Source of the DNA: RGDT01 sp964630925
GTDB lineage: Bacteria > Planctomycetota > Planctomycetia > Gemmatales > Gemmataceae
Length of the DNA stretch: 64,000 bases
Direction: 5' to 3'
NCBI GenBank assembly: GCA_964630925.1
Contig: CAZVZK010000018.1
Span: forward strand, 1-64,000
Positions 50,152 through 59,169 of the stretch are shown one piece after another. Position 1 is the stretch's first letter. The number at the start of each line of letters is the position of its first letter. The notes under the pieces were generated by a model, which saw only the letters and a list, made by a program, of their open reading frames with translations, did no database searches and was not told the origin of the DNA. The translations under genes and the position numbers were made by a program.

Positions 50152-50784
50152 ATGACCGACCTCGACGCCATCTTCGCCGACGTTCTGCGTGACGACACCT
50201 CGCGGCCAGGCTTCGTCCTGCTCGACGCCGCCGGCCTGTCGCCCGAGGGCTTGCGTGCCCGCCTCATCGACCTGGGCCGCGCCCTGTCCGCGCGGTACGC
50301 GGCGCGGCACGGCACGCCCCTGTCGTTCCGCTCGCTCAACTGGTTCAGCCAGCTCTCGCCGACACGGCCACACCGCGACGGGGGGCCGGACGCCAGCGTC
50401 CTGCTCCTCGGCTACGAGCGGACGCCGGTGCGCAGCCGAGTCTTCCTGCTCGACTTCAGCCGGGCGGCGCGGGGGATGGGGATCACGCCCCGCGACTTCC
50501 TCGACCGCTACAACCCGACGTTCGGTGACGGGGCGGCCCTGCTGAGGCCGCACACCGCCGAGGTGGCGGGCTTCGACCCGTCGCGGGCGCAGATCCTGAT
50601 CGTCAACAACGGCTGCCTCTACGGCGCGGGGATGCTCGGCGTGCTGCACCACGCCCACGTCGATGCGGCCGCGCCGGGGGCGGCCCGCCCGATCAGCAGC
50701 GTCCTCGTCGGCGTGGACGAGGGCGGGATCGGGGAGGCCGAGGTGGCGGCGTTCATCCGCGACGGCACGGGGGCGACGGCGTGA
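50152..50784 (+). CDS. Possible 2OG-Fe(II) oxygenase-like protein coupled to a TIGR02996-LRR gene
   Basis: A 210-residue protein. SPTRPHRDGGPDASVLLLGY contains an H-x-D pair and ILIVNNGCLYGAGMLGVLHH a downstream His, arranged as in the metal-binding facial triad of 2-oxoglutarate/Fe(II) oxygenases. The assignment is tentative because the Arg that binds 2-oxoglutarate is not certain. There is no signal peptide. Its TGA overlaps the GTG start of the next gene (GTGA at 50781-50784), so they are translationally coupled. ATG 50152 follows a G-rich ribosome-binding stretch (GGGAGGGGAGG). Confidence 0.62.
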   Translation: MTDLDAIFADVLRDDTSRPGFVLLDAAGLSPEGLRARLIDLGRALSARYAARHGTPLSFRSLNWFSQLSPTRPHRDGGPDASVLLLGYERTPVRSRVFLLDFSRAARGMGITPRDFLDRYNPTFGDGAALLRPHTAEVAGFDPSRAQILIVNNGCLYGAGMLGVLHHAHVDAAAPGAARPISSVLVGVDEGGIGEAEVAAFIRDGTGATA

Positions 50785-52172
50785 CACGGAGAGTCAGCGA
50801 ACGCGATGCCCTGCTGGCGGCGGTCCACGAGACACCGGACGACGACGCGCCGCGCCTGGTGTACGCCGACTGGCTCGAAGAACACGGCGACGCGGGGGAT
50901 CAGGACCGGGCGGCGTTCATCCGCGCCGGCGTGCGTTCGGCGCGCCTGGCCCTCGACGACCCGGAGCGTGTCAGCGCCGAGATCCAATCGGCGGTCTTGT
51001 TCCATCAACAAGGCCCGGCCGGTGTCGAGTGGTACGACGGCCTCCCCAAGGTTCTGCGGAAGAGGTACGTCGGGTTTCGGCGCGGCTTCCCCTTCGGCAT
51101 CACGGCCGCCGCGGCGCAGCTCGTCCGCTCGGCCAACACGCTGTCCCGTCGGACGGCCGTCCAGGAGGTGAATCTCGAAGGCGTCAACGACGAGATGACT
51201 GCCGCCCACCTGGGCGGCCTACCGCTCATGGGGCGGCTCCGCTCGTTGGTGGGGGCTTCGATGGACCGGCCCGGCCCGTGGGTCGCGCTCCTCGCAGGTC
51301 CGGTGTTGACCGGGCTGGAGCGTGTCACGATGTTCGGCTACCAGGCCGGCCACCACGCCGGCCTCTCTCGCTTGCTGGAGGCATCGGCCGTACGAGGCGT
51401 GCGGACCTTGGAGCCCACATTCCTGTACGACGTTACGCTCACGGAGCGGAGGCGGGGGACGCTCGATGCGATCGCGCGTTCCGACTTCCCCCTTCTGCGT
51501 TCGTTCCGGCTCGGCATGAGCGAGCCATTCAGCGCGGAGGAGATGCAGCTCCTGCTCCGCGCGCCCTACCTCCCCCGCCTTGACGAGCTGCACCTCCAAG
51601 TCGGCCTGGCGTCCGACGCGGCAACCATGCTGAGCGGCGTGCCCTGTGCCTCCCGCCTTCGAGCGCTGACCGTCTTCACACCCGAGCGGTACGCATCCGA
51701 CCTCGGCTCTGCCCTGAGCGGCTGGAGGTTCCCGAGCCTGACCTGGCTCCAGCTCAACCGGGCCACTGACGAGGCCGTCCGTCGCCTCGCCGACCTCCCC
51801 TTTGCGGCGAACCTGCGTGTCCTCGACCTGTTCGCCCACCGCCTTTCCCCTGAGGGGATGGCGATCCTGTCCTCGGGGCGGTTCGGCGGGCTGGCGTGGC
51901 TCGGCCTGTGGAACCGGTCGGTGGGCGATGACTGCCTCCGGGCCCTGGCCTCGTCCCCCGGCCTACCGGAGCTGCGCTATCTCGACCTTCACGGCGGGCG
52001 CGTCACGGTGGCAGGGCTGGATGCACTGGCAGCCTCGCCGCACCTCCCACGCCTGGAGGCCGTCTCCGTCGGAGAGTATGGGCCCGAGCCATTCCCGCCA
52101 GAGTGGGTCGCGCGCTTCGCCCATCGGTTCATCGTCCTGCCGCCGCCTCTCCACTTCCTGTCCACCCGATGA
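50781..52172 (+). CDS. TIGR02996 domain protein with leucine-rich repeats
   Basis: A 463-residue protein. The N-terminus ERDALLAAVHETPDDDAPRL with VYADWLEEHGDAGDQDRAAF is a textbook TIGR02996 repeat-companion domain, essentially restricted to Gemmataceae and relatives. The remainder has irregular leucine-rich repeats (for example LRVLDLFAHRLSPEGMAILS, LRYLDLHGGRVTVAGLDALA). Such proteins are found in large paralogous families; the role of the companion domain is unknown. There is no signal peptide. The start is GTG 50781, overlapping the upstream stop codon. The gene is followed 16 bases later by inverted-repeat element copy C. Confidence 0.93.
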   Translation: MTRRVSERDALLAAVHETPDDDAPRLVYADWLEEHGDAGDQDRAAFIRAGVRSARLALDDPERVSAEIQSAVLFHQQGPAGVEWYDGLPKVLRKRYVGFRRGFPFGITAAAAQLVRSANTLSRRTAVQEVNLEGVNDEMTAAHLGGLPLMGRLRSLVGASMDRPGPWVALLAGPVLTGLERVTMFGYQAGHHAGLSRLLEASAVRGVRTLEPTFLYDVTLTERRRGTLDAIARSDFPLLRSFRLGMSEPFSAEEMQLLLRAPYLPRLDELHLQVGLASDAATMLSGVPCASRLRALTVFTPERYASDLGSALSGWRFPSLTWLQLNRATDEAVRRLADLPFAANLRVLDLFAHRLSPEGMAILSSGRFGGLAWLGLWNRSVGDDCLRALASSPGLPELRYLDLHGGRVTVAGLDALAASPHLPRLEAVSVGEYGPEPFPPEWVARFAHRFIVLPPPLHFLSTR

Positions 52173-52187
52173 TGGCACTTCCGGGGG

Positions 52188-52813
52188 CCGTTCACCGGAC
52201 AAGCGGAGCTGGACACAATGAAACGGCGTGTGGTGGCACGGCGCCGATGTCGGCGGTCTGACCACTTGGCCTGGGGTGCGAAACGCGTCAGGCATTTGGA
52301 CACTCCTCGGTGTAGCGACACCCGAAGGACCCGGTTCAGAGGCGGGCTGGATCGCCGGGGGCTCCTGGGCTGGCGCGGCGGACGCCCCCCAGCGCGGCGT
52401 CGCCATGCCCGGATCAAGCGCATGGACACGCCCGGCCTCCGGTGCTTACGGTTCCGTCGCTCGGGGGGGTGTGAGGGGGGTCGGGAGACGAACTTCCTCA
52501 AGTCGTTCTGCCGCTTGTCTTTGCGGAAACAAAGTTCGTTTCCCTGGTTCGTTTCCTTCACTGATCGGCGTCCATTTGCACTTGCGGGGTACAAGTGTGT
52601 TTCCCCGGTTCGTCTCCTTCACTGACCGGCGTCCATTCGCCACCATCCGAGGTGGGGCGTGTCGCGAGCCCTGATGGGGCGGGTGTAACTTCAACGAGGG
52701 GTGTCGGCATTCGCATCGCGAGGGGGTGACTGGGGGCCAGGGCAATGCAAGTTGCACCACGCCGTCCACACCCACCTGTCTCCTTCCTTCTCATTCCCCC
52801 ACCGGGGAAACGG
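52188..52813 (+). repeat. MITE-like element, long copy C
   Basis: 626 bp that share both ends with copies A and B but have a different interior. The left end GTTCACC...ACAATGAAACGGCG is related to the left end of copy B (GTTCACC...AAAATGAGACGTGG). The right end CCCACCTGTCTCCTTCCTTC...CGGGGAAACGG matches the right end of copy B. The interior lacks the GAAATGCAAATTCC hairpin of A and B and has in its place about 400 bases, including the array at 52519-52655. No complete gene of believable composition is present. It begins 16 bases after the stop of the TIGR02996 gene. Confidence 0.7.
52519..52655. repeat. Array of small hairpins at 61-bp spacing inside copy C
   Basis: Two units of 61 bp (52519-52579 and 52580-52640) share a conserved 40-odd-base block (GTTCGTTTCCTTCACTGATC / GTTCGTCTCCTTCACTGACC, then GGCGTCCATT). 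Each begins with a different 5-bp hairpin: CTTTG/CAAAG and ACTTG/CAAGT. A third hairpin, CCACC/GGTGG at 52640-52655, follows at the same spacing. Stems differ in sequence but keep pairing. Confidence 0.6.
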
Positions 52814-52907
52814 TTTCCTGCGAGACAGCCCCTTGCGGGCCCCTCCGTCGCCGGAGTATCATCATCCCTACCTACCTCCCCGCCCCACCCGCCTGCCGGA
52901 GCCTCTC

Positions 52908-54317
52908 ATGCTCTCCATCAGCGACCCGCGCGGCGCCCACGTCTGCCAGGGGCACACACGGCGAGAGTTTCTCGGCGTGGGCTCGCTCGGCCTGCTCGGC
53001 GGACTGACCCTCCCCGGCCTGCTCCGCGCCCGCGCCGAGTCGGCGTCCGCCGGCCTGCCCATCAAGGAGAAGTCGGTCGTCCTCCTCTTCCTCCAGGGCG
53101 GCCCATCGCACATCGAATTCTTCGACCCCAAGATGGACGCCCCCGCCGAGATCCGCAGTATCACGGGTGAGGTGAAGACGAAGCTCCCCGGCATCACCTT
53201 CGCCGGCAGCTTCCCGAAGATGGCCGCCCTGGCCGACCGCCTCGCCGTCGTGCGCTCCTACGCGTCGATGAACGCCGACCACACCTATCTGTCGGTCACG
53301 GGCGCGAGGAACCCGCTCAAGGCATCGATGAGCGCCCTGTACACGCGCGTGGCCGGGGCGACGCACCCACGCACGGGCATGCCGACGAACGTCCTCGTGT
53401 TGCCCGAGGCCGCCGAGCCGGGCCTGAAGCTGGGCGGCAACTTCGAGACGAGCGCCCTGCCCACCCTCACCACGCCGGGGGATCTCGGGGCGGCGTATGG
53501 CGCGTTCGACCCCTCCGGCGGCGGGCAGCTCCTCAAGAACCTCAAGCTCTCCGTGCCGGCGTCGCGTCTCGACGACCGCAAGGCGCTGCTGGCCAAGTTC
53601 GACACCCTGCGCCGCGGCCTCGACTCCTCCGGCGCGATGGACGGCGTCGATAAGTTCCAGTCACAGGCGTTCGACGTGGTGGCGCGGGGCGTGGCCTCGG
53701 CGTTCGACCTGTCGAAGGAGGACCCGAAGACCATCGCGAAGTACGACACCTCCGGGCTGTTCCCGCTCAAGGAGGTGACGAAGTGGTACGACATGAAGCG
53801 CGCGTCGAACCTCCTCGGCAAGCAGATGCTCCTCGCCCGCCGCCTGTGCGAGGCCGGGTGCGGCTTCGTCACGGTCAGCGACTGCGGCTGGGACATGCAC
53901 GCCAACGGCAACAGCCCGAAGAACATGACGCACCTGCCCACCCTCGCCGGCCAGGTCGATCACGCCGTCGCGGCGTTCATGGAGGACGTGAAGCAGCGTG
54001 GCCTGGAGGACCGCATCCTCCTCGTCGTCACCGGCGAGATGGGCCGCACCCCGCGGCGTAACCGAGACGGCGGACGCGACCATTACGGCGAATTGACCTC
54101 GCTGGCGCTGGCGGGCGGCGGGCTGAAGATGGGGCAGGTGATCGGTCAGTCGGACCGCACGGCCTCGCGGCCAACGACGACGCGCTACACGCCGAAGGAC
54201 CTGATGGCGACGGTGCTGCACACGCTGCTCGACCCGGGCAAGGTGCGGCTGATGCCGGGCCTGGGCCGGGCCGGCGAGGTGATCGCCGAGGGCGAGGTCA
54301 TCCCCGCGCTGGTGTAA
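52908..54317 (+). CDS. DUF1501 domain protein with twin-arginine signal
   Basis: A 469-residue protein. The Tat signal T-R-R-E-F-L followed by GVGSLGLLGGLTLPGLL is at residues 17-40. SVVLLFLQGGPSHIEFFDPK and VVTGEMGRTPRRNRDGGRDH are the DUF1501 landmarks, the latter with the conserved His. The fold belongs to the alkaline-phosphatase-like superfamily; the activity is unknown. In planctomycetes DUF1501 genes are normally paired with PSCyt1/DUF1592 or DUF1549 genes, and here the DUF1592 partner is the second gene downstream, with a small Lys-rich gene between. ATG 52908 begins the expected Tat signal. Confidence 0.94.
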   Translation: MLSISDPRGAHVCQGHTRREFLGVGSLGLLGGLTLPGLLRARAESASAGLPIKEKSVVLLFLQGGPSHIEFFDPKMDAPAEIRSITGEVKTKLPGITFAGSFPKMAALADRLAVVRSYASMNADHTYLSVTGARNPLKASMSALYTRVAGATHPRTGMPTNVLVLPEAAEPGLKLGGNFETSALPTLTTPGDLGAAYGAFDPSGGGQLLKNLKLSVPASRLDDRKALLAKFDTLRRGLDSSGAMDGVDKFQSQAFDVVARGVASAFDLSKEDPKTIAKYDTSGLFPLKEVTKWYDMKRASNLLGKQMLLARRLCEAGCGFVTVSDCGWDMHANGNSPKNMTHLPTLAGQVDHAVAAFMEDVKQRGLEDRILLVVTGEMGRTPRRNRDGGRDHYGELTSLALAGGGLKMGQVIGQSDRTASRPTTTRYTPKDLMATVLHTLLDPGKVRLMPGLGRAGEVIAEGEVIPALV

Positions 54318-54420
54318 TCCACCCGGATTGTCTGCTATGTCAGGTGGGCCGGCCCGCATGGCGCAGTGGGCGGCCCGTGCCGCCTTCCCACCCCGTTTCT
54401 CTCCCCGGAGCCGTGTCCCC

Positions 54421-55035
54421 ATGAAGAGCGTCGTGCGCGTCCTGTTGATGTCCACGTTGGTGGCCGTCCTGGCCATCCCCCTCCACGCCGAGGAGGACAA
54501 GCTGCCGCCGAAGGAGAAGGACCCGAACAAGGGGCAGTTCACCTTCCCCAAGCAGATCAAGCTGGACGACAAGCAGGCGGAGGCGCTGGAGAAGCTGCGC
54601 CAGGAGTACAGCCCGAAGCTGACCGCGCTGACGAAGAAGGAGAACGGCGTCGTGAGCGCCGACCGCAAGAAGGCCGCCGCCGACGCGCAGAAGAAGGCCA
54701 AGGACGCCATCGTGTCGCCGGATCGCTACAAGGCCGCCAACGACGCGAAGAAGGACAAGAAGGGCAAGGAGGCGGCCAAGGCGTATGACGAGGCGCTGAA
54801 GCTGACCGACGACGAGAAGGCGAAGCTCAAGGGCCTCGGCAAGGTGTACAACGACACTCTGAAGATCACCAAGGACGAGCAGGGGATGCTCGCGGCGATC
54901 AACAAGGAGCGGGCGGCGCTGCTCAAGGAGATCGCGACGAAGCGGATGGACATCCTGACGGCCGAGCAGAAGGAGTCGCTCAAGCCGAAGACCAAGACCA
55001 AGGACAAGCCGAAGGATAAGAAGACGGACAAGTGA
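54421..55035 (+). CDS. Exported Lys-rich helical protein
   Basis: A 204-residue protein with the signal peptide MKSVVRVLLMSTLVAVLAIP. The mature part is highly charged and almost all alpha-helical (AEALEKLRQEYSPKLTALTK, DILTAEQKESLKPKTKTKDK), resembling the LTxxQ-type (Spy/CpxP-like) periplasmic proteins by the ILTAEQKESL motif, but it is longer. The C-terminus is a Lys/Asp/Pro tail. Function unknown. It lies between the DUF1501 and DUF1592 genes and may be part of the same transcript. ATG 54421 is the start. Confidence 0.8.
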   Translation: MKSVVRVLLMSTLVAVLAIPLHAEEDKLPPKEKDPNKGQFTFPKQIKLDDKQAEALEKLRQEYSPKLTALTKKENGVVSADRKKAAADAQKKAKDAIVSPDRYKAANDAKKDKKGKEAAKAYDEALKLTDDEKAKLKGLGKVYNDTLKITKDEQGMLAAINKERAALLKEIATKRMDILTAEQKESLKPKTKTKDKPKDKKTDK

Positions 55036-55053
55036 TCGGGCGACGAGAACGTA

Positions 55054-55106
55054 GCCGCCGGCCCGTGCGCCCCGCAGGATGAACCTCGGGGCCGCGGGCC
55101 GGCGGC
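55054..55106. terminator. Long hairpin between Lys-rich and DUF1592 genes
   Basis: GCCGCCGGCCCG (55054-55065) pairs with CGGGCCGGCGGC (55095-55106), a 12-bp stem, with an inner CCCCG/CGGGG pair. It could end or attenuate transcription of the first two genes before the large third gene, which starts 27 bases further on. Confidence 0.6.
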
Positions 55107-55132
55107 GCTCTTGATGCAGTGAGGGACGCGAC

Positions 55133-58100
55133 ATGATCGGGCGGTATCTCCCCCTGGCGGCGGGGCTGTGCGTGGTGGCGTTCACCGTCTCCGGGGAGGC
55201 CCCGGGGCCGGACCACGCCGCCGGGTTCAAGGGCGACGTGCTCCCGACCCTGAAGAAGTACTGCCTCGATTGCCACTCCACCAGGGCCAAGAAGGGGAGC
55301 CTCGACCTCGAACGATTCCGCACGGTGGAAGACGTGCGCAAGGCGGTCAAGCCGTGGCAGCAGACCATCGAGATGATCGAGCACGGCGAGATGCCGCCCA
55401 AGGGCAAGGCGCAGCCGGGCGACGCCGAGAAGAAGAAGCTGGTGGGGTGGATCCAGTCGTTCCTCGACGCCGAGGCCCGCGCCAGGGCCGGCGACCCCGG
55501 ATACGTCCCCCTCCGGCGTCTGAGCAACGCCGAGTACGACGCGACCATCCGCGACCTGACGGGCGTCGATCTGCGGCCCACACGCGAGTTCCCGGCGGAC
55601 GGCGCCGGCGGCGAGGGGTTCACCAACGCCGCCGAGTCCCTCACCGACGTCTCCCCCGCCCTGCTCACGAAATATCTCAACGCCGCCAAGGCCATCGCCG
55701 ACCACGCGGTCCTGCTGCCCGACGGCTTCCGCTTCTCGGCGAAGAAGTCCCGCCGCGACTGGACCGACGAGGCGACGGCGAAGCTGCAAGCGTTCTACCG
55801 CGAGTACACCGACGCCCAGGGCCGCCTGCCGCTGCGTCCGCACCTCGTCGCGACGGTGCGTCACCGGGAGGCGTTGTCCGCCGGGAAGATCGCCGACGTG
55901 GCCGCGAAGGAGAAGTTGAATCCGAAGTACCTCGGCGTCCTGTGGCAGGCGCTGACCGACAGGACGCCGTCGCACCCGCTGGACGCGGTGCGTGCCCGGT
56001 GGCGTGCCGCCGCCGAGAAGGACGTGCCTGGCCTTGAGGCCGAGATCGCCGCGCATCAGGCGGCCTTGTGGCGTTTCGTGCAGATCGGCAGCTACCGCTA
56101 CGGCCAGCTCACGCGCCAGGTGGCCAATGACCCGCCCGCTTCCGCGGCGCAGGTCGTCCGCCTGTCCGCCAAGCCGGCGGGGGCGGAGGCCGTCTTGCAC
56201 CTCGCGGCGAAGAGCCTCACGGCGGAATCGCGGGGGGCGGTGGTCTGGGGCCGTCCGCGTTTCGAGAAGGCCGGCTCGCCGCCGCTGCTGTTGCGCGACT
56301 ACGCCACGTTCGGGCCGGCGTTCGAGGTCGATCCCGCGTCGGTGTTCGCCGACGCGGCCAGGTACCTCACGGCAGCCGCGGACATCGCCCACGGCCGCAA
56401 GCCGGCGGACGGCCTCGACGCGGCCCTGTTGAAGCGCTGGGGCGAGCTGCTGGCGCTGGAGGCGCTCATCGGCAAGACCGGCGAGCGTGTCGTGCCCCTG
56501 GTCGAGCTGACCCCGCTCGACGAGAAGAACCCCCGCAACCCGGAGAAGCCGGCCATCAACGGCTGGCGGCGCAAGGGCGCGGACCTGCCGACGCTCGTCA
56601 CCAACTCCTCCGACAAGACGGAGATGATCCCTGGGACCGTGCCGGGCCACAAGGTCGCCGTCCACCCGACGCCCAGCGAGTTCGTCGCCGTCGTGTGGCG
56701 GAGCCCCGTCGAGGGCAAGGTCCGGATCACGGCGACGGTCAAACACGCGCACCCGGCGTGCGGCAACGGGGTGGCGTGGTGGGTCGAGCACCGCCGCGAC
56801 AGGCGCGCCGTGCTCCTCGGGGACGGCCTGGTCGATCTCGGCTGGTCGGGCACATTCGCGGAGAAGACGCACGAGGCGAAGAAGGGCGATGCGCTGATCC
56901 TCGCCGTGGACGCGCGCGACGGCAACCACATCTGCGACATGACGCAGATCGATTTCACGGTCACGGAGGACGGCAAGCCGGGGCGGGTGTGGGATCTCGC
57001 CAAGGACATCGCCGACACCATCCACGCCGGCAACCCGCACGCCGACAGGCACGGCAACAAGGAGGTCTGGGGGTTCGTGAAGGGCCAGTCGCGGCCCGTG
57101 GGCAAGGGCAACCCCAACGCTCCGCCGGGGTCGGCCCTCGCCCGGTGGCGCGACGCCGCGGCGGCCGGCAAACCAGAGGCGGCGAAGTTCGCTCAGGCCG
57201 TGCAGGCTCTGTTGACAGGCCCGGCGCCGAAGGCCGGCCCCGATCAATCGCTGCACGCCCGGCTCGTGGCGCCGGACGGGCCGCTGCTGAAGGGCCTCGA
57301 CCTGTCGCGCGTCGGCAAGCGGCTGCCGGGGACGTTCGGGCCGGCGAAGGAGAAGTTCACCGCCGACGGTGCCTTGGTGGCCGAGGGTGACATCGAGATC
57401 CGCCTGCCGGCTGCGCTTCTGCGTGGCCGCGACTTCGTGGCCGAGGTGCGGTTGGCGGGCGAGGTCGGCGGGCGGGTCGTGCAGGCACAGGCCCATCTGG
57501 GGACGTGGGACGGCAAGGGGGCGGTGCTGGCGTCGCCGGGCGGCGAGGGGTACAAGCGGCTGGTGGCGGGGCACGAGGCGTTCCGGGCAGTATTCCCGGT
57601 GTTCGTGTGCTTCCCGCCGGTGGTGCCGACCGACGAGGTGGTGACGCTCAAGATGTTCCACCGCGAGGACGAGCCGCTGTCGCGCCTGTTCCTCGATGAG
57701 GCGCGGCAGAAGCGCATCGATCATCTGTGGGCCGAGCATCGCTTTATCAGCCGGCAGGCGGTGGTGGAGAACGAGTACCTGCCGCAGTTCATCGGCTACG
57801 TCACGCAGGACCAGCCGAAGGAGCTGCTGGCGTACTTCGAAGGCCAGCAGCCCGCGTTCAAGAAGCGTGCCGAGGCGCTGGAGAAGGACGAGGCTGCGGC
57901 CACCCCGAAACAGGTGGATGCGCTGCTGGACTTCGCCGGCCTGGCGTTCCGCCGCCCTCTGGACGCGAAGCAGAAGGCGGGCCTGCGGGGGCTGTACGAC
58001 GCCCTGCGCAAGAAGGGCGCGGGGCACGAGGAGGCGTTCAAGGGCGTGCTGGCGCGGGTGCTGGTGTCGCCGGGCTTCCTGTTCCGCGTCGAGAAGGCCC

Positions 58101-59161
58101 CGGCGGGCGAGAAGGCTGGCCCCGTGGACGATTGGGAGATGGCGTCGCGCCTGAGCTACTTCCTCACGTCGTCCGGGCCGGATGAGGGGCTGCGCCGGCT
58201 GGCGGGCGAGGGGAGGTTGCGCGATCCGAAGGTGTTGTCGGAGCAGGCGGGGCGGTTACTCAAGGGTGAGCGCGTGCGGGCGCTCGCCATCGAGTTCGGG
58301 ACGCAGTGGCTGCACGTCCGCGGCTTCGACGACCACAACGAGAAGAACGAGAAGCTGTTCCCGACGTTCGACGCCAGGATGCGGGCGGCGATCTACGAGG
58401 AGAGCATCCTGTTCTTCCAGGACCTCTTCCAGGCCGACCGCCCTGTCTCGCATCTGCTCGACGCCGACGCCACGTTCCTGAACGAGGCGCTGGCGAAGCA
58501 CTACGGCATCCCCGGCGTTACGGGCGCCCATTGGCGCCGCGTGGAGGGCGTGAAGAAGTTCGGGCGTGGCGGCATCCTGGGCCTGGCGAGCGTGCAGGCG
58601 AAGCAGTCCGGCGCGTCGCGGACGTCGCCGGTGCTGCGTGGCAACTGGGTGGTGGAGACGCTGCTGGGCGAGAAGCTGCCGCGTCCTCCGGCGAACGTGC
58701 CGCAGCTCCCCGAGGTGGAGGGCGCCGACAAGCTGACGACGCGCCAGCTCGTGGAGCGGCACGCCAAGGACGCGGCGTGCGCCGTGTGCCACGTGCGGAT
58801 CGACCCGTACGGCTTCGCGCTGGAGAGGTACGACGCCATCGGGCGCCGGCGCGACAAGGACATGGGCGGGTCGGCCATCGACGCGAAGGCGAGGCTGAAG
58901 GACGGCAGCGAATTCGAGGGGATGGAGGGGCTGCGGACGTACCTTCTGACGAGGAAGAAGGACGTGATCGTCAAGCTGTTCTGCCGCAAGCTGCTGGGCT
59001 ACGCGCTGGGACGGTCGGCGACGCTGTCGGATCAGGCGCTCATCGACGAGATGGCGGCGGCGTTGGGCAAGAAGGACGCGGGGGTGTCGTCGGCGGTGAT
59101 GCTGATCGTGAGGAGCCCGCAATTCCGGATGATCCGGGGGGCGGACCACGCGGCGGAGTAG
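55133..59161 (+). CDS. Giant PSCyt1/DUF1587-DUF1592-DUF1588-DUF1585 protein
   Basis: A 1342-residue exported protein with the signal MIGRYLPLAAGLCVVAFTVS. A PSCyt1-like motif KKYCLDCHSTRAKKGSLDLE (CXXCH 44-48) is followed by DUF1587-like sequence (RLSNAEYDATIRDLTGVDLR). The middle, about 350-850, is an unusually long insert. RIDHLWAEHRFISRQAVVEN precedes DUF1592 (LLDFAGLAFRRPLDAKQKAG, VSPGFLFRVEK, ASRLSYFLTSSGPDE). DUF1588 follows (TFLNEALAKHYGI, GGILGLASVQAKQSGASRTS), then DUF1585 (CAVCHVRIDPYGFALERYDA with CXXCH 1216-1220). Typical members have 700-900 residues. Such proteins bind heme or metals at the CXXCH and may form surface complexes with DUF1501 proteins; the function is not established. 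ATG 55133 gives a clear signal peptide. Confidence 0.93.
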   Translation: MIGRYLPLAAGLCVVAFTVSGEAPGPDHAAGFKGDVLPTLKKYCLDCHSTRAKKGSLDLERFRTVEDVRKAVKPWQQTIEMIEHGEMPPKGKAQPGDAEKKKLVGWIQSFLDAEARARAGDPGYVPLRRLSNAEYDATIRDLTGVDLRPTREFPADGAGGEGFTNAAESLTDVSPALLTKYLNAAKAIADHAVLLPDGFRFSAKKSRRDWTDEATAKLQAFYREYTDAQGRLPLRPHLVATVRHREALSAGKIADVAAKEKLNPKYLGVLWQALTDRTPSHPLDAVRARWRAAAEKDVPGLEAEIAAHQAALWRFVQIGSYRYGQLTRQVANDPPASAAQVVRLSAKPAGAEAVLHLAAKSLTAESRGAVVWGRPRFEKAGSPPLLLRDYATFGPAFEVDPASVFADAARYLTAAADIAHGRKPADGLDAALLKRWGELLALEALIGKTGERVVPLVELTPLDEKNPRNPEKPAINGWRRKGADLPTLVTNSSDKTEMIPGTVPGHKVAVHPTPSEFVAVVWRSPVEGKVRITATVKHAHPACGNGVAWWVEHRRDRRAVLLGDGLVDLGWSGTFAEKTHEAKKGDALILAVDARDGNHICDMTQIDFTVTEDGKPGRVWDLAKDIADTIHAGNPHADRHGNKEVWGFVKGQSRPVGKGNPNAPPGSALARWRDAAAAGKPEAAKFAQAVQALLTGPAPKAGPDQSLHARLVAPDGPLLKGLDLSRVGKRLPGTFGPAKEKFTADGALVAEGDIEIRLPAALLRGRDFVAEVRLAGEVGGRVVQAQAHLGTWDGKGAVLASPGGEGYKRLVAGHEAFRAVFPVFVCFPPVVPTDEVVTLKMFHREDEPLSRLFLDEARQKRIDHLWAEHRFISRQAVVENEYLPQFIGYVTQDQPKELLAYFEGQQPAFKKRAEALEKDEAAATPKQVDALLDFAGLAFRRPLDAKQKAGLRGLYDALRKKGAGHEEAFKGVLARVLVSPGFLFRVEKAPAGEKAGPVDDWEMASRLSYFLTSSGPDEGLRRLAGEGRLRDPKVLSEQAGRLLKGERVRALAIEFGTQWLHVRGFDDHNEKNEKLFPTFDARMRAAIYEESILFFQDLFQADRPVSHLLDADATFLNEALAKHYGIPGVTGAHWRRVEGVKKFGRGGILGLASVQAKQSGASRTSPVLRGNWVVETLLGEKLPRPPANVPQLPEVEGADKLTTRQLVERHAKDAACAVCHVRIDPYGFALERYDAIGRRRDKDMGGSAIDAKARLKDGSEFEGMEGLRTYLLTRKKDVIVKLFCRKLLGYALGRSATLSDQALIDEMAAALGKKDAGVSSAVMLIVRSPQFRMIRGADHAAE

Positions 59162-59169
59162 AGTGGCAG

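Noticed and set aside
52519..52655. CRISPR array in element C
   Set aside because: Only two full units, the conserved part is longer than the variable part, and no cas genes are present.
52446..52794. Small minus-strand peptides inside element C that repeat a similar phrase in all three frames
   Set aside because: The phrase repeats because the DNA repeats at 61 bp, which is not a multiple of three, so the frames change; no start site or family.
54980..58027. A 1015-codon minus-strand open frame opposite the DUF1592 gene
   Set aside because: Arg/Leu/His-rich shadow; the plus-strand frame has both CXXCH motifs and known domains.
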